DNA from: Clusia tigrina
Lineage: Eukaryota; Arthropoda; Insecta; Diptera; Clusiidae
Direction: 5' to 3'
Assembly: GCA_920105625.2 (NCBI GenBank)
Contig: OV050030.1
Location: 88,941,652 to 89,005,651 of the forward strand
Length of the DNA: 64,000 bases
Part shown: in pieces, positions 63,946 through 64,000 of the stretch
Layout: each line of letters opens with the position of its first letter
Numbering within the stretch: position 1 is the first letter of the stretch
The notes under the pieces: generated by a model
Told to the model about the DNA's origin: nothing
What the model saw: the letters and a program-made list of their open reading frames with translations, nothing else
The model's database searches: none
Made by a program: the position numbers and the translations under genes

Positions 63946-64000
63946 ACAGAGACACACACACTTACCGGGATGTAGAGACATGAAAACAAGTACACATTGA

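Overview
This window looks like nuclear, non-genic DNA from a dipteran insect; a tephritid-like fly is my guess, not proven. I recognise no host protein-coding gene. The evidence for an insect nucleus is: fragments of an insect-type mitochondrial genome (TGA=Trp, ATA=Met, typical insect gene order and tRNA anticodons) interrupted by nuclear transposons; two env-bearing gypsy (errantivirus-like) elements; Jockey-, R1- and LOA-like LINEs; a BEL/Pao element; a mariner remnant; and two Helitrons ending in CTAG.

Layout. 1-4817: 3' part of an env-bearing Ty3/gypsy element (pol end, decayed env, hairpin, polypurine tract, LTR). 4818-39610: a nuclear copy of mitochondrial DNA (NUMT) cut into blocks and interrupted by transposons. 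The mitochondrial blocks, left to right, are: COX3 end, tRNA-Gly, ND3, (foldback element, TA repeat), tRNA-Arg/Asn/Ser/Glu/Phe, ND5 end; [Jockey fragment]; ND5 start, tRNA-His; [R1-like fragment carrying a nested LOA-like fragment]; COX1 end, Leu, COX2, Lys, Asp, ATP8, ATP6, COX3 start; then inverted ND6 start, Pro, Thr, ND4L, ND4; [LINE ORF1 fragment]; ND6 rest, CYTB; [LOA-like LINE]; CYTB; [R1-like LINE]; A+T-rich DNA; [gypsy with identical LTRs]; A+T-rich DNA; [intact Jockey]; A+T-rich DNA, tRNA-Ile, part of tRNA-Gln. 39611-43010: decayed BEL/Pao. 43490-47302: Helitron 1 with mariner remnants. 47540-49925: 3'-truncated LINE. 50018-57692: second env-bearing gypsy element, inserted in a TA repeat. 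57799-about 62500: Helitron 2, with two predicted spliceosomal introns. 62900-64000: a duplicated leader-like sequence, a TATA promoter and an array of four hairpins.

History read from the sequence. The LOA-like LINE, the gypsy at 28.8-33.7 kb and the Jockey at 34.1-38.9 kb have target-site duplications and sit between mitochondrial sequences that rejoin cleanly, so they are simple, later insertions. The LINE fragments at 6.2, 8.9, 16.3 and 23.8 kb have non-adjacent mitochondrial sequence on their two sides, so they lie on rearrangement or deletion breakpoints. Flipping 14.5-16.3 kb back would rejoin ND6 almost to the base. The youngest insertions appear to be the gypsy at 28.8-33.7 kb (LTRs 196/196 identical by eye, one 1,479-codon ORF) and the Jockey (both ORFs open).

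The least explained signal is at the right edge: four tandem hairpins (63698-63945) with a nearly constant loop and stems whose two arms change together, just downstream of a TATA box.
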